The notes: generated from the letters alone by a model not told the origin. DNA of 64,000 bases from Pseudomonas parakoreensis (GCF_021602155.1 NZ_BQHY01000003.1:248001-312000), one strand, 5' to 3'. Shown: positions 9,335 through 22,112, numbered from the stretch's first letter. Translations and numbers: made by a program.

Positions 9335-9715
9335 TTACTCGATGACCAGGATGGCATCCATTTCGACTTGCGAACCCTTCGGCAGGGCTGCAACGCCGAT
9401 GGCGGCGCGGGCCGGATAAGGCTGGTCGAAGTATTTGCCCATGATTTCGTTGACCTTGGCAAAGTGGCTCAGGTCGGTGAGGAAGATGTTCAGCTTGACG
9501 ATGTCCTTGAACGAACCACCGGCAGCTTCAGCCACGGCTTTGAGGTTCTCGAACACCTGGACGGTCTGGGCTTCGAAGCCTTCAACCAGCTCCATGGTCT
9601 TTGGGTCCAGAGGAATCTGGCCCGACATGTAGACAGTGTTGCCGGCCTTGATCGCCTGGGAGTAAGTACCGATGGCGGCTGGGGCCTTGTCGCTGGTGAT
9701 AACAGTCTTGGTCAT
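9335..9715 (-). CDS. ridA: RidA family enamine/imine deaminase
   Basis: A 126-residue protein of the YjgF/YER057c/UK114 family, which hydrolyses reactive 2-aminoacrylate and other enamines formed by PLP enzymes. The family features are visible: A-I-G-T-Y-S-Q-A-I near the start, G-Q-I-P-L-D-P, and the C-terminal [12 protein letters not shown] signature with the arginine that binds the substrate carboxylate. It lies 24 bases downstream of spoT on the same strand. A second, different RidA-family gene is in the dad operon at 35940. Confidence 0.94.
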   Translation of the reverse strand: MTKTVITSDKAPAAIGTYSQAIKAGNTVYMSGQIPLDPKTMELVEGFEAQTVQVFENLKAVAEAAGGSFKDIVKLNIFLTDLSHFAKVNEIMGKYFDQPYPARAAIGVAALPKGSQVEMDAILVIE

Positions 9716-9739
9716 GTATGACTCCTTGTTAGGTGTGAA

Positions 9740-11845
9740 TTAGGCACGCATGCGGGTGATGCGGATGACCCCGGTCAGGGCGCGCAGTTTCTTGATCACG
9801 CGGGCCAGGTGCACACGGTCGTGGACGCTGACCACCAACTGGACGACGCTGATGCGGCCATCGCGCTCATCCATGCTGATTTTCTCGATATTGCCGTCGG
9901 CCGCGTTGACACTGCTGGCCAGCAGCGCGATCAGGCCGCGCTGGTGCTCCAGCTCGACGCGCAGTTCGACGTTGAATTCGCCGGTGACATCCTTGGCCCA
10001 CGAGAGCTGGATGCATTTTTCCGGGTTGTGCCTGATTTCGCTGATGTTGCGGCAGTTGTCCAGGTGCACGACCATGCCTTTGCCCGCCGACAGGTGGCCG
10101 ACAATCGGGTCGCCCGGGATCGGTGTGCAGCACTTGGCGTAGCTCAGCACCAGCCCTTCGGTGCCGCGAATCGCCAGCGGCCCTTCCGGACTCGGCAGCT
10201 GCTCGCCTTCGCCGAGCAGACGGCGCGCCACGACATAGGCCATGCGGTTGCCCAGGCCGATGTCTTCGAGCAAATCTTCGATCAGCTCCAGGCGATATTC
10301 GGCGAGCATTGCCTTGACGCGCTCGGCCGGGATCTTCTCCAGCGCGCTGTCGAAACCGTTGAGTACCTTGTTCAGCAGGCGTTCACCGAGGCTGATCGAC
10401 TCGGAGCGGCGCTGCAGTTTCAGCGCGTGGCGGATGTGCGTGCGCGCCTTGCCGGTGACCACGAAGTTGAGCCACGCCGGGTTCGGCCGTGCGCCGGGCG
10501 CGCTGACGATCTCGACCGTGGAGCCGCTTTGCAGCGGTTCGGACAGCGGTGCGAGGCGGCGGTTGATCCGGCAGGCAATGCAGCTGTTGCCGACGTCGGT
10601 GTGTACCGCGTAGGCAAAATCGACCGCCGTGGAGCCTTTGGGCAGCTCCATGATCCGGCCTTTGGGCGTGAACACATAGACCTCGTCCGGGAACAGGTCG
10701 ATCTTCACGCTCTCGATGAATTCCAGCGAGTTGCCGGCACGTTGCTGCATTTCCAGCACGCCTTTGACCCACTGGCGGGCGCGGGCGTGAGTGCCTTTCG
10801 GTTGCTCGTCACCGCTGGACTTGTACAGCCAATGGGCGGCAATGCCGTTGTTGGCCATCTCTTCCATTTCGCGGGTGCGGATCTGGATCTCGATCGGCAC
10901 GCCGTGCATGCCGAACAGCGTGGTGTGCAGCGATTGATAGCCGTTGGCCTTGGGGATCGCGATGTAATCCTTGAAGCGCCCCGGCAACGGTTTGTACAAA
11001 TTATGCACAGCACCCAGCACGCGGTAGCAGGTATCGACCTTGTCGACGATGATCCGGAACGCGTAGACGTCCATGATCTCGTTGAAGGCTCGACGCTTGC
11101 CGCGCATTTTCTTGTAGATGCCGTAGAGGTGTTTCTGGCGTCCGCTGACTTCGCCCTGGATGCCGTCGATGGCGAGGCAATGGCCGAGGGACTCTTCGAT
11201 CTTGTTGACGATTTCCTTGCGGTTGCCCCGGGCGCGTTTGACCGCCTGGTAGATCCGCGCGGAACGCATCGGGTGCATCGCCTTGAAGCCGAGGTCTTCA
11301 AATTCGATACGAATCGCGTGCATGCCCAGCCGGTTGGCGATGGGCGCGTAGATTTCAAGGGTTTCCTTGGCGATGCGCCGGCGTTTTTCCCCGGACAGCA
11401 CCTCCAGCGTGCGCATGTTGTGCAGGCGGTCGGCGAGCTTGACCAGGATCACGCGAATGTCGCGGGCCATGGCCATGGCCATTTTCTGGAAGTTCTCGGC
11501 CTGGGCTTCGGCCTTGGTCTCGAAGTTCATCTGGGTCAGTTTGCTGACCCCGTCGACCAGTTCGGCCACGGTTTCACCGAACTGCGCTTGCAGCGCTTCC
11601 TTGGCGATACCGGTGTCTTCGATCACGTCATGCAGCATCGCCGCCATCAGGCTCTGATGGTCCATGTGCATGTCGGCAAGAATATTCGCCACCGCAAGCG
11701 GATGCGTGACGTACGCCTCGCCGCTGCGACGGCGCTGACCGTCATGGGCTTGCTCGGCGTAGAAATACGCTCGGCGGACCAGGTTGACCTGGTCGTTGCC
11801 GAGGTAGGTCGATAAGCGATCGGCGAGGGCGTCTATGCTCGGCAT
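9740..11845 (-). CDS. spoT: Bifunctional (p)ppGpp synthetase/hydrolase SpoT
   Basis: A 701-residue RelA/SpoT homologue that makes and degrades the alarmone (p)ppGpp. The HD hydrolase domain is intact (H-P-L-A-V-A, L-H-D-V-I-E-D-T near residue 73), so hydrolase activity is expected. It is followed by the synthetase domain, the TGS domain (V-F-T-P-K-G-R-I-M-E-L-P, about 390-450) and a C-terminal ACT domain. The length is normal. It is downstream of rpoZ on the same strand, as in E. coli and P. aeruginosa. Confidence 0.97.
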   Translation of the reverse strand: MPSIDALADRLSTYLGNDQVNLVRRAYFYAEQAHDGQRRRSGEAYVTHPLAVANILADMHMDHQSLMAAMLHDVIEDTGIAKEALQAQFGETVAELVDGVSKLTQMNFETKAEAQAENFQKMAMAMARDIRVILVKLADRLHNMRTLEVLSGEKRRRIAKETLEIYAPIANRLGMHAIRIEFEDLGFKAMHPMRSARIYQAVKRARGNRKEIVNKIEESLGHCLAIDGIQGEVSGRQKHLYGIYKKMRGKRRAFNEIMDVYAFRIIVDKVDTCYRVLGAVHNLYKPLPGRFKDYIAIPKANGYQSLHTTLFGMHGVPIEIQIRTREMEEMANNGIAAHWLYKSSGDEQPKGTHARARQWVKGVLEMQQRAGNSLEFIESVKIDLFPDEVYVFTPKGRIMELPKGSTAVDFAYAVHTDVGNSCIACRINRRLAPLSEPLQSGSTVEIVSAPGARPNPAWLNFVVTGKARTHIRHALKLQRRSESISLGERLLNKVLNGFDSALEKIPAERVKAMLAEYRLELIEDLLEDIGLGNRMAYVVARRLLGEGEQLPSPEGPLAIRGTEGLVLSYAKCCTPIPGDPIVGHLSAGKGMVVHLDNCRNISEIRHNPEKCIQLSWAKDVTGEFNVELRVELEHQRGLIALLASSVNAADGNIEKISMDERDGRISVVQLVVSVHDRVHLARVIKKLRALTGVIRITRMRA

Positions 11846-11902
11846 GATGACTCCTGCCGTAGGCTGTGTTCCCGCGCCGTGCTACGTCGACCAGGCATAG
11901 GC

Positions 11903-12166
11903 TTAGACGGCCTCGTTGGACTCGTCCTCGAAAGCAGCGAAGAGCGGTTCATCCTGGACGATTTCCTGCTCGGCGATGAACTCATAGCTCATCAGGCCTT
12001 CAGCGATTTCACGCAGGGCGACAACGGTCGGCTTGTCGTTTTCCCACTGGACCAGTGGCTCTTTGCCGCCGGTGGCCAGTTGACGGGCACGCTTGGTAGA
12101 GAGCATGACCAGCTCAAAGCGGTTTTCCACGTGTTCTAGGCAGTCTTCAACGGTTACGCGGGCCAT
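11903..12166 (-). CDS. rpoZ: RNA polymerase omega subunit
   Basis: An 87-residue protein beginning [10 protein letters not shown] at 12166; the open frame extends 19 codons further but those codons are not family-like. It helps RNA polymerase assembly and contributes to the ppGpp-binding site. The conserved [13 protein letters not shown] segment is present. It lies between gmk and spoT, which is the standard order. Confidence 0.97.
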   Translation of the reverse strand: MARVTVEDCLEHVENRFELVMLSTKRARQLATGGKEPLVQWENDKPTVVALREIAEGLMSYEFIAEQEIVQDEPLFAAFEDESNEAV

Positions 12167-12333
12167 GGTATTCCTCGGAGCGAATGCAATATGCGCGCTG
12201 CCCGGTTGGGCGAGCGGACTCAACAGTTTAAAAAATCACCAGCGATTAGGGAAGCGCTGATTTTTTGACCAGACCCTTCAACGCGCTGCAGGCACCAATG
12301 TAAAGCGCTTGCAGCGGTTTTGGGAAGTGCTGA

Positions 12334-13828
<1,495 letters not shown>

Positions 13829-14032
13829 GGCGGTGACCTCGCAATGCAGATCGGCGCAGAAGGGATGTTCCGCAGGCTCGATATCAATGAATTTAAGCCG
13901 ACTGGCAGCAAAGGCGCAGGATTGTAGCGCAGTGCGGCGGATGCGCCCAAACACACGGTGTGACAAAGGGCTGCAGGCCGTCGGTTATGCGTGTTTCAGG
14001 GCCGTAGGTCGACGGCCGGAATTTTTAACCCG

Positions 14033-14061
14033 TGCCCAGGCGCGGTGCAGCGCTCTATAAT
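14033..14061 (+). promoter_or_regulatory. Probable sigma-70 promoter of rph
   Basis: A consensus -10 hexamer TATAAT is at 14056-14061, 38 bases before the rph start. A weak -35 (TGCCCA) is at 14033-14038 with 17 bases between. Only the -10 is convincing. Confidence 0.5.
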
Positions 14062-14098
14062 GCTCGGCAGTTTTCCGTCCCCAGTACAGGTATTCCCT

Positions 14099-14821
14099 AT
14101 GAAACGTCCAAGTGGTCGCGCTGCCGATCAGCTCCGCTCGATCCGCATTACCCGCAACTACACCAAACACGCCGAGGGATCCGTACTGGTCGAATTCGGT
14201 GATACCAAAGTCATCTGCACCGTCAGCGTCGAAAACGGCGTGCCGCGTTTCCTCAAGGGCCAGGGCCAGGGCTGGTTGACCGCCGAGTACGGCATGCTGC
14301 CGCGTGCCACTGGCGAGCGTAACCAGCGTGAAGCGAGCCGTGGCAAGCAGGGCGGTCGCACCCTGGAAATCCAGCGCCTGATCGGCCGCTCCCTGCGCGC
14401 TGCGCTGGACATGTCCAAGCTGGGCGACGTGACCCTGTACGTCGACTGCGACGTGATCCAGGCTGACGGCGGCACCCGCACCGCCTCCATCACTGGTGCC
14501 ATGGTCGCCCTGGTTGATGCACTGAAAGTGATCAAGAAGCGTGGCGGCCTCAAGGGCGGCGACCCGCTCAAGCAAATGATCGGCGCGGTGTCGGTCGGCA
14601 TGTATCAGGGCGAGCCGGTGCTGGATCTGGACTATCTTGAAGACTCCGCCGCCGAGACTGACCTCAACGTGGTGATGACCAGTACCGGTGGCTTCATCGA
14701 AGTCCAGGGCACCGCCGAAGGCGCGCCGTTCCAGCCTGAAGAACTGAACGCCATGCTGGAACTGGCCAAGAAAGGCATGAACGAAATCTTCGAACTGCAA
14801 AAGGCCGCACTGGCCGACTGA
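14099..14821 (+). CDS. rph: Ribonuclease PH
   Basis: A 240-residue phosphorolytic 3'-5' exoribonuclease that trims tRNA 3' ends. The start M-K-R-P-S-G-R at 14099 gives the family's normal length; the frame is open for 36 codons upstream. The phosphate-binding [18 protein letters not shown] region and the C-terminal E-I-Q-G-T-A-E-G domain signature are present. It reads away from the yicC-gmk-rpoZ-spoT cluster. Confidence 0.97.
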   Translation: MKRPSGRAADQLRSIRITRNYTKHAEGSVLVEFGDTKVICTVSVENGVPRFLKGQGQGWLTAEYGMLPRATGERNQREASRGKQGGRTLEIQRLIGRSLRAALDMSKLGDVTLYVDCDVIQADGGTRTASITGAMVALVDALKVIKKRGGLKGGDPLKQMIGAVSVGMYQGEPVLDLDYLEDSAAETDLNVVMTSTGGFIEVQGTAEGAPFQPEELNAMLELAKKGMNEIFELQKAALAD

Positions 14822-14850
14822 GCAGGTTCGTAACCCGCAAGGAGGATGCG

Positions 14851-15219
14851 ATGAGTGATGAGCAAGAGTTGCTGCCCAAACCGAGCCAGGAGGTTCGCCA
14901 ATGGGCGATGTTTTGTCACTTGTCCGCCTTGCTGGGGATCTGGATTCCGTTCGGCAACCTGATCGGGCCGCTGATTCTGTGGCAGATGAAGCGCGAAACT
15001 GATCCGTTCATCGACGCTCAGGGCAAAGAGGCGCTGAATTTCCAGATCACCGTGGCGATTGCTGCCGCGATCTGTCTGCTGCTGATGGTGTTGATCATCG
15101 GCTTCTTCTTGCTGGGCCTGCTGGACATCGGGGCGCTGGTGTTGACGATCATTGCCGGGGTGAAGGCGAACGAAGGGTTCCCCTACCGTTATCCGTTTAC
15201 CTGGCGGTTGATCAAATAA
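14851..15219 (+). CDS. DUF4870 family membrane protein
   Basis: A 122-residue protein with a strong AAGGAGGA ribosome site at 14839-14846. After W-A-M-F-C-H-L-S-A-L-L-G it shows two to three hydrophobic helices (about residues 25-45 and 65-105) and the family's K-E-A-L-N-F-Q pattern before the second helix. DUF4870 (Tic20-like) proteins are small inner-membrane proteins of unknown function. It follows rph by 29 bases and ends at a strong terminator. Confidence 0.88.
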   Translation: MSDEQELLPKPSQEVRQWAMFCHLSALLGIWIPFGNLIGPLILWQMKRETDPFIDAQGKEALNFQITVAIAAAICLLLMVLIIGFFLLGLLDIGALVLTIIAGVKANEGFPYRYPFTWRLIK

Positions 15220-15253
15220 CGATCAGCACAAATGACCTGTAATCAGCGCGCAC

Positions 15254-15283
15254 AAAAAAGCCGACAGCGATGTCGGCTTTTTT
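15254..15283. terminator. Bidirectional intrinsic terminator
   Basis: AAAAAAGCCGACA and TGTCGGCTTTTTT form a perfect 13-base stem with a GCGA tetraloop. It has A's on one side and T's on the other, and sits between the convergent DUF4870 gene and crc. Confidence 0.93.
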
Positions 15284-15301
15284 GCATTCACGAATCGACG
15301 C

Positions 15302-16081
15302 TTAGATGGTCAGCGTCCAGTCGTAGTCGACGATCAGCGGCGCGTGCTGCGAGAACCGCGGCTGACGCGGCAGGCGTGCACTGCGCACGAAGCGCCGCAG
15401 GCCCGGGGTCAGGATCTGGTAGTCGAAGCGCCAGCCCAGATTGAGCATCTCGGCCTGTTCGTTGTCCGGCCACCAGCTGTACTGGTCGCCTTCGCGGCTG
15501 ACTTCGCGCAGGGCATCGACGTAACCCATGTTGCCGACAATCTCGTCCATCCAGGCGCGTTCTGGCGCCAGGAAGCCCGGGGATTGCTGGCTGTCGCGCC
15601 AGTTCTTGATGTCGAGCTTCTGCTGCGCCACGTACAGCGAGCCACAATAAATGTACTCGCGACGTTTACGCCGCTGCTTGTCCAGGTACTTGCCGAAATC
15701 GTCCATGAGCTTGAACTTCTGGTTCAAGTCCTCATCACCGTTCATCCCCGAAGGAAGCAGCAAGGTGGCAATACTGACTTTGTCGAAATCTGCTTGCAGG
15801 TAGCGCCCGTAGCGGTCGGCCGTCTCGAAACCGAGACCGCTGATGACAGCCTTCGGTTGCAACCGCGAATACAAAGCCACGCCACCTTGGGCAGGGACTT
15901 CAGCATCGCAGGCATAAAGGAAGTAGCCATCCAGTTGGAAGGCTGGGTCATCCAGTTCAAAGGCGGAGGCACGGGTGTCCTGCAGGCAGATGACGTCGGC
16001 ATTCTGAGCTTGCAGCCAACTGAGCAAACCACGCTCGACTGCCGCCTGAATACCATTGACGTTCACACTGATGATCCGCAT
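15302..16081 (-). CDS. crc: Catabolite repression control protein Crc
   Basis: A 259-residue protein of the exonuclease III/endonuclease fold starting M-R-I-I-S-V-N-V-N-G-I-Q at 16081; 12 further codons upstream are open. Pseudomonas Crc has no nuclease activity and acts with Hfq to block translation of catabolic mRNAs carrying A-rich motifs when preferred carbon sources are present. I chose Crc rather than XthA because of its position divergent from pyrE, its length, and the changed metal-site residues (L-Q-D-T in place of the nuclease's L-Q-E-T/I). Confidence 0.95.
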   Translation of the reverse strand: MRIISVNVNGIQAAVERGLLSWLQAQNADVICLQDTRASAFELDDPAFQLDGYFLYACDAEVPAQGGVALYSRLQPKAVISGLGFETADRYGRYLQADFDKVSIATLLLPSGMNGDEDLNQKFKLMDDFGKYLDKQRRKRREYIYCGSLYVAQQKLDIKNWRDSQQSPGFLAPERAWMDEIVGNMGYVDALREVSREGDQYSWWPDNEQAEMLNLGWRFDYQILTPGLRRFVRSARLPRQPRFSQHAPLIVDYDWTLTI

Positions 16082-16163
16082 AAATGGCCCCAAAAATCGC
16101 GTGCGTGTATGATACACGGCGTCAAGCTAATTAGCTAAATCCGTGGTATTTGGGGTTTTTTTC

Positions 16164-16808
16164 ATGCAAGCGTATCAGCGCGATTTCATTCGTTTTGCCA
16201 TCGATCGCGGCGTTTTGCGCTTCGGTGAGTTCACCCTGAAGTCCGGGCGCACCAGTCCTTACTTCTTCAACGCCGGCCTGTTCAACACGGGATCGGCCCT
16301 GGCGCAACTGGGGCGTTTCTACGCGGCAGCCATCGCCGAAAGCGGCATATCCTTCGACGTCCTGTTTGGCCCGGCCTACAAAGGCATCCCGCTGGCGGCA
16401 ACCACTGCCGTCGCGCTGGCCGAGCATCACGACCGCGACCTGCCGTGGTGTTTCAACCGCAAGGAAGCCAAGGCCCACGGCGAAGGCGGCAGTCTGGTCG
16501 GCGCACCGCTGACCGGAGACGTGCTGATCATCGACGACGTGATCACCGCCGGCACCGCGATCCGTGAAGTGATGCAGATCATCGCGTCCCAAGACGGCGC
16601 CAAGGCTGCTGGCGTGTTGATCGCCCTGAATCGTCAGGAGCGTGGCAACGGCGAGTTGTCGGCAATCCAGGAAGTCGAGCGTGATTTCGGTATTCCGGTG
16701 ATCAGCATCGTTTCGCTGAACCAGGTGCTGGAATTCCTCGCTGACGATCCGCAGCTCAAGCAGCATCTGCCAGCTGTGGAAGCGTACCGCGCGCAGTTTG
16801 GCGTCTGA
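16164..16808 (+). CDS. pyrE: Orotate phosphoribosyltransferase
   Basis: A 214-residue enzyme that joins orotate and PRPP to form orotidine 5'-phosphate in pyrimidine synthesis. The start M-Q-A-Y-Q-R-D-F-I at 16164 matches the family; seven in-frame codons upstream are probably not used. The substrate loop [11 protein letters not shown] and the PRPP motif [13 protein letters not shown] are visible. It is divergent from crc. Confidence 0.97.
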   Translation: MQAYQRDFIRFAIDRGVLRFGEFTLKSGRTSPYFFNAGLFNTGSALAQLGRFYAAAIAESGISFDVLFGPAYKGIPLAATTAVALAEHHDRDLPWCFNRKEAKAHGEGGSLVGAPLTGDVLIIDDVITAGTAIREVMQIIASQDGAKAAGVLIALNRQERGNGELSAIQEVERDFGIPVISIVSLNQVLEFLADDPQLKQHLPAVEAYRAQFGV

Positions 16809-16820
16809 TGTCGTAGGTGC

Positions 16821-16920
16821 TTTTGTGGCGAGGGAGCTTGCTCCCGCTTGAGTGCGCAGCGCTCACACTATTTTGGGGCCGCTTCGCAACCCAGCGGGAG
16901 CAAGCTCCCTCGCCACAAAA
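16821..16920. repeat. REP inverted pair
   Basis: TTTTGTGGCGAGGGAGCTTG at 16821 and its inverted copy ending at 16920 lie between pyrE and the argB terminator. Confidence 0.85.
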
Positions 16921-16942
16921 GAGATGGAATGCCGCAGGCAAA

Positions 16943-16979
16943 AAAAGACCCCGCTCAGTCAGGCTGAGCGGGGTCTTTT
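16943..16979. terminator. Bidirectional terminator between pyrE and argB
   Basis: AAAAGACCCCGCTCAG at 16943-16958 pairs with CTGAGCGGGGTCTTTT at 16964-16979 around a 5-base loop. This 16-base stem is flanked by A and T runs. Confidence 0.93.
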
Positions 16980-16994
16980 GGTTTCCGCGACGGC

Positions 16995-17900
<906 letters not shown>

Positions 17901-17917
17901 TCAGGGCTCCGGGTGAA

Positions 17918-19315
17918 TCAGAACGGTAGTTGGAGATCAGGTGCAACGCGTTTCAGTTGGGTGTGGAACACCGCCTTGATACGCGCAAGTTCTGCCTCGT
18001 CATCGGCCTCGAAACGCAGCACCAGCACCGGTGTGGTGTTGGAGGCGCGCACCAGGCCCCAGCCTTTGGCGTAATCGACTCGCACGCCGTCGATGGTGGT
18101 CAGGTCAGCGCCTGGACCCCACTGTGCGTCGTGCAGTGCATCAATGATGCTGAATTTGCTCTCTTCGGTCACATGGATATTGATTTCCGGCGTAGAAATA
18201 TCGTTCGGGAAGGTCGCAAACAGCTCTTCGGCGGTGGATTTTTCCTTGCTGAGGATCTCCAGCAGCCGTGCGGCGCTGTAAATACCGTCGTCGAAACCGA
18301 ACCAGCGCTCCTTGAAGAAGATGTGCCCGCTCATCTCGCCGGCCAATAGAGCGCCGGATTGTTTCATTTTCTTTTTGATCAACGAATGACCGGTCTTCCA
18401 CATTAGCGGGCGACCACCGTACTCCTTGATCAGCGGCACCAGGCGGCGGGTGCATTTGACGTCGAAGATGATTTCCGCATCGGGATTGCGCGCCACCACG
18501 TCGCGGGCAAACAGCATCAGCAGGCGATCCGGGTAGACGATGCTGCCGGTGTTGGTCACCACGCCGACACGGTCGCCGTCGCCGTCGAAGGCCAGGCCGA
18601 GATCGGCGTTGGTTTCCTTGACCTTGGCGATCAGGTCGACGAGGTTCTCGGGTTTGCCCGGGTCCGGGTGGTGGTTGGGGAAGTTGCCATCGACTTCGCA
18701 GAACAGCGGGATGACTTCGCAGTTCAGCGCTTCGATCAGTTGCGGAGCGATCACGCCGGCCGCGCCGTTGCCGCAGTCGACCACGACTTTCAGGCGGCGG
18801 GCCAGTTTGACGTCCTGGACGATTTCGGTGGTGTAGCGGTCGAGGATTTCGACCTGAGTGACGCTGCCCTGACCGCTGGTCAGGTCATTGGTCTTGATGC
18901 GCTCGTGCAGCACCTGGATCTGCTCGTTGGCGAGGGTGTCGCCGGCGATCACGATCTTGAAGCCGTTGTAGTTCGACGGGTTGTGGCTGCCGGTGAGCAT
19001 TACGCCAGACTTGCCGGCCAGCACGTTGGCCGCGTAGTACAGCGCCGGCGTCGGCACCAGACCAACGTCGCTGACGTGACAGCCGCTCTCGGCGATACCG
19101 CGGATCAGTTCGGCAACCAGCTCCGGGCCGGACAGGCGCCCGTCGCGGCCGACCGACACGTTCGGTTCACCCTGGGCCAGGCTCTGCGAGCCGATGGCGC
19201 GGCCAATCCAGTACGCGGTTTCGGCATTGAGGAATTCCGGCACGGTGCCGCGAATGTCGTAGGCGCGGAAGATGCTGTCGGGAAGCTTCGGGGCGATCTT
19301 GGCTGGGGTGCTCAT
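17918..19315 (-). CDS. algC: Phosphomannomutase/phosphoglucomutase AlgC
   Basis: A 465-residue enzyme that interconverts the 1- and 6-phosphates of mannose and glucose for alginate, LPS and rhamnolipid precursors. The phosphoserine lies in T-G-S-H-N-P (about Ser110), the metal loop is D-G-D-G-D-R, and the C-terminal phosphate-binding loop R-A-S-N-T-T-P is present. I took the ATG at 19315 (M-S-T-P-A-K); a GTG two codons earlier is possible. The upstream 300 bases hold only a REP pair and presumably the promoter. Confidence 0.96.
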   Translation of the reverse strand: MSTPAKIAPKLPDSIFRAYDIRGTVPEFLNAETAYWIGRAIGSQSLAQGEPNVSVGRDGRLSGPELVAELIRGIAESGCHVSDVGLVPTPALYYAANVLAGKSGVMLTGSHNPSNYNGFKIVIAGDTLANEQIQVLHERIKTNDLTSGQGSVTQVEILDRYTTEIVQDVKLARRLKVVVDCGNGAAGVIAPQLIEALNCEVIPLFCEVDGNFPNHHPDPGKPENLVDLIAKVKETNADLGLAFDGDGDRVGVVTNTGSIVYPDRLLMLFARDVVARNPDAEIIFDVKCTRRLVPLIKEYGGRPLMWKTGHSLIKKKMKQSGALLAGEMSGHIFFKERWFGFDDGIYSAARLLEILSKEKSTAEELFATFPNDISTPEINIHVTEESKFSIIDALHDAQWGPGADLTTIDGVRVDYAKGWGLVRASNTTPVLVLRFEADDEAELARIKAVFHTQLKRVAPDLQLPF

Positions 19316-19513
19316 CTGCACAAATGCTCCATCTCGAAAAGGGCGGGACAGACCGACGATTCACTCGGCGGCAGGCTCAAACTGAAGGGTATGACGGCGT
19401 TTTCCACAGAGAGTTCGTGGTGTGAAAGGGCCATGACGCCTCGGCTGGCGTGGCTTTTGGCCGGCAAAACCTTGATTTTCGGTGTTAAAACCTGCTGTCG
19501 AAAATGCACAAAT

Positions 19514-19609
19514 TTGTGGTGAGGGGATTTATCCCCGATGGCTGCGCAACAGATCCAAAAGTCTTGGGGCCGCTTCGCAGCCCATCGGGGATAAATCCCC
19601 TCGCCACAA
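19514..19609. repeat. REP inverted pair (variant)
   Basis: TTGTGGTGAGGGGATTTATC at 19514 and its inverted copy ending at 19609. This variant has a GGGGATTTATCCCC core instead of GGAGCTTGCTCC. It fills most of the roughly 300-base gap between dut and algC, in which I see no gene. Confidence 0.85.
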
Positions 19610-19622
19610 TAATGTTTCAGGG

Positions 19623-20078
19623 TTATTTAGTGCCGGTATGACCGAAGCCGCCCGCGCCGCGCTCGGTTTCGACGAACTCTTCCACCATTTCGAAGTGCGC
19701 CTGTACTACCGGCACCAGCACCAGTTGCGCCAGGCGCTCGCCGACGGTCATGGTGAAGTCGCTCTGGCCACGGTTCCAGCAGGACACCATCAGCGGGCCC
19801 TGGTAGTCCGAGTCGATCAGGCCGACGAGGTTGCCCAGCACGATGCCGTGCTTGTGGCCCATGCCCGAGCGCGGCAGGATCAGCGCGGCGAGGTTCGGGT
19901 CGCCGATGTAGACCGACAGACCGGTAGGGATCAGCACGGTTTCACCCGGCTTGATCACGATGTCCTGCTCCAGCATGGCGCGCAGGTCGAGGCCGGCGGA
20001 GCCCGGGGTGGCGTATTGTGGCAGCGGGAATTCGGTACCGATGCGGGGGTCGAGGATCTTGGCTTGCAAAGCGTGCAT
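19623..20078 (-). CDS. dut: dUTP diphosphatase
   Basis: A 151-residue trimeric dUTPase that hydrolyses dUTP to dUMP. The five family motifs are readable, including P-G-S-A-G-L-D-L-R (motif 1), R-S-G-M-G (motif 2), [10 protein letters not shown] (motif 3) and the C-terminal [10 protein letters not shown] arm (motif 5). It is 5 bases downstream of coaBC. Confidence 0.97.
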   Translation of the reverse strand: MHALQAKILDPRIGTEFPLPQYATPGSAGLDLRAMLEQDIVIKPGETVLIPTGLSVYIGDPNLAALILPRSGMGHKHGIVLGNLVGLIDSDYQGPLMVSCWNRGQSDFTMTVGERLAQLVLVPVVQAHFEMVEEFVETERGAGGFGHTGTK

Positions 20079-20083
20079 GTAAA

Positions 20084-21292
20084 TTAAACCTGGTTCAGAC
20101 GTTCGGCGATAAAAGTGACCAGTTGGCGAGCGATCTTGCCCTTGCTGGTCTGGGCGAAAACGGTGGCGTGAAGCTCACGGTCGATCACGCTGCAGGCGTT
20201 TTCTTCGCTGTTGAACCCGATGCTCGGATTGGCCACGTCGTTGGCGACGATCAAATCGAGATTCTTGTCTTTCAGCTTGCGTGCAGCGTAGTCGAGCAGG
20301 TGTTCGGTCTCGGCGGCGAAGCCGACACTGAACGGACGGTCGGAACGGGTCGCGATGGTGGCCAGGATGTCCGGGTTACGCACCATTTGCAGGACGAAAC
20401 CGTCGCCACTTGTAGGGTCTTTCTTGAGTTTTTGCGGGGCAACGACTTCCGGACGGTAGTCCGCTACCGCAGCCGAGGCGATAAACACGTCACACGGGAT
20501 GGCGGATTCGCAGGCCGCGAGCATGTCCCGCGCACTGACCACGTCGATGCGCGTGACGCGATCCGGCGTTGGCAGGTGTACCGGGCCGCTGATCAGCGTG
20601 ACGCGGGCGCCGGCTTCCACCGCGGCTTCGGCGAGGGCAAAGCCCATTTTCCCGGAGCTGTGGTTGGTGATGTAGCGCACCGGGTCGATGTTTTCCTGGG
20701 TCGGGCCGGCGGTGATCACTACGTGCTTGCCGGTCAGTGCCTGACGCTGGAAGCAGTCCGCCGCACACTGCGCCAGATCGGTGGCTTCCATCATCCGGCC
20801 CATGCCGACGTCGCCGCAGGCCTGGCTGCCGGAGGCTGGGCCGAAGGTCTTCAGGCCACGGCTTTCAAGGAGTTGCAGGTTGGCCTGGGTCGCCGGATCG
20901 CGCCACATGGCCTGGTTCATTGCCGGCGCGACGGCCACTACGGCGTCGGTAGCAAGAACCAGCGTGGTCAGCAAATCGTTGGCGATGCCTTGGGCCAGAC
21001 GGGCGATCAGGTCGGCGGTGGCCGGGGCGATCAATACCAGATCGGCCCACTTGGCCAGCTCGATGTGGCCCATCGCCGCTTCGGCAGCCGGGTCGAGCAA
21101 ATCGAGGTGAACCGGGTGCCCGGACAGGGCCTGCATGGTCAGCGGGGTGATGAACTCGGCGCCGCCATGGGTCATGACCACGCGCACTTCGGCACCCTGG
21201 TCGATCAGGCGACGAACCAGATCGGCGCTCTTGTAGGCCGCAATGCCGCCGCCGACGCCCAGAACGATGCGTTTCCGATACAGCCGCTGCAT
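20084..21292 (-). CDS. coaBC: Bifunctional phosphopantothenoylcysteine decarboxylase/synthetase CoaBC
   Basis: A 402-residue bifunctional flavoprotein of coenzyme A synthesis, formerly Dfp. The N-terminal half ([10 protein letters not shown]) is the FMN-dependent decarboxylase CoaC, with the P-A-M-N-Q-A-M-W motif. The C-terminal half (about residue 190 on; I-T-A-G-P-T-Q-E and [10 protein letters not shown]) is the CTP-using synthetase CoaB. I used the ATG at 21292, which precedes R-L-Y-R-K-R-I-V-L; five upstream codons are open. It is divergent from radC. Confidence 0.96.
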   Translation of the reverse strand: MQRLYRKRIVLGVGGGIAAYKSADLVRRLIDQGAEVRVVMTHGGAEFITPLTMQALSGHPVHLDLLDPAAEAAMGHIELAKWADLVLIAPATADLIARLAQGIANDLLTTLVLATDAVVAVAPAMNQAMWRDPATQANLQLLESRGLKTFGPASGSQACGDVGMGRMMEATDLAQCAADCFQRQALTGKHVVITAGPTQENIDPVRYITNHSSGKMGFALAEAAVEAGARVTLISGPVHLPTPDRVTRIDVVSARDMLAACESAIPCDVFIASAAVADYRPEVVAPQKLKKDPTSGDGFVLQMVRNPDILATIATRSDRPFSVGFAAETEHLLDYAARKLKDKNLDLIVANDVANPSIGFNSEENACSVIDRELHATVFAQTSKGKIARQLVTFIAERLNQV

Positions 21293-21425
21293 AGGTCTGC
21301 CTTTCATTTCGTGGTTGATACGTGGCGAAACCCCCTCCCCAGGGTGAATTCGCCCGCAAAAAAGATGGGCTACGATATCACAGCGACCGCTACGGAACAG
21401 CGGCGCCCACAGACAAGGAACGTGT

Positions 21426-22100
21426 ATGAGTATTCGCGATTGGCCGGCGGCGGAGCGGCCGCGAGAAAGGTTGTTGGAACAGGGCCCTGCGAGCCTTTCA
21501 GACGCCGAGTTACTGGCGATTTTTTTGCGTACGGGAGTCGCTGGAAAAAGCGCAGTGGACCTGGCGCGACACTTGTTGAATCAGTTCGGCAGCCTGCGTT
21601 TGTTGCTTGAGGCCGATCAGGAAGCATTCAGCAAACAGTTGGGGCTGGGGCCCGCAAAGTTTGCGCAGTTGCAGGCTGCCCAAGAAATGAACCGCCGGTA
21701 TCTGGCCGAGCGCTCACGTAGAGAGCCGGCACTGGAGAATCCACAGGCTGTTCGGGATTACCTCAAATCCATGCTGCGCCATGAGCCCCACGAGGTGTTT
21801 GGCTGCCTGTTTCTTGATTCCAAGCATCAAGTGCTGACGTTCGAGGCGCTATTTCGCGGCTCGATCGACAATACCAGCGTGCATCCCCGGGAAGTGGTGA
21901 AGCGCTCACTGGCCAACAACGCGGCGGCGGTGATTCTCTGCCACAACCACCCATCGGGGAACAGCGATCCGAGCCAGGCGGATCGGCAACTGACCAAGCG
22001 TTTGCAGAAGGCTCTGGATCTGATTGATGTGCGGGTGCTCGATCACTTTATTGTCGGCGATGGCGAACCGCTGTCGATGGCGGAGTGTGGCTGGATGTAG
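21426..22100 (+). CDS. radC: RadC family JAB-domain protein
   Basis: A 224-residue protein with an N-terminal helix-hairpin-helix region (residues 1-85) and a C-terminal JAB/MPN domain with the metal motif [14 protein letters not shown]. The radC name is historical; a DNA-repair role was not confirmed in E. coli, and links to natural transformation have been discussed. It reads away from coaBC and appears intact. Confidence 0.95.
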   Translation: MSIRDWPAAERPRERLLEQGPASLSDAELLAIFLRTGVAGKSAVDLARHLLNQFGSLRLLLEADQEAFSKQLGLGPAKFAQLQAAQEMNRRYLAERSRREPALENPQAVRDYLKSMLRHEPHEVFGCLFLDSKHQVLTFEALFRGSIDNTSVHPREVVKRSLANNAAAVILCHNHPSGNSDPSQADRQLTKRLQKALDLIDVRVLDHFIVGDGEPLSMAECGWM

Positions 22101-22112
22101 CCGGCCTACCCT

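Noticed and set aside
15302-16081. Exonuclease III (xthA)
   Set aside because: Position next to pyrE and changed active-site residues fit Crc, the nuclease-fold regulator.
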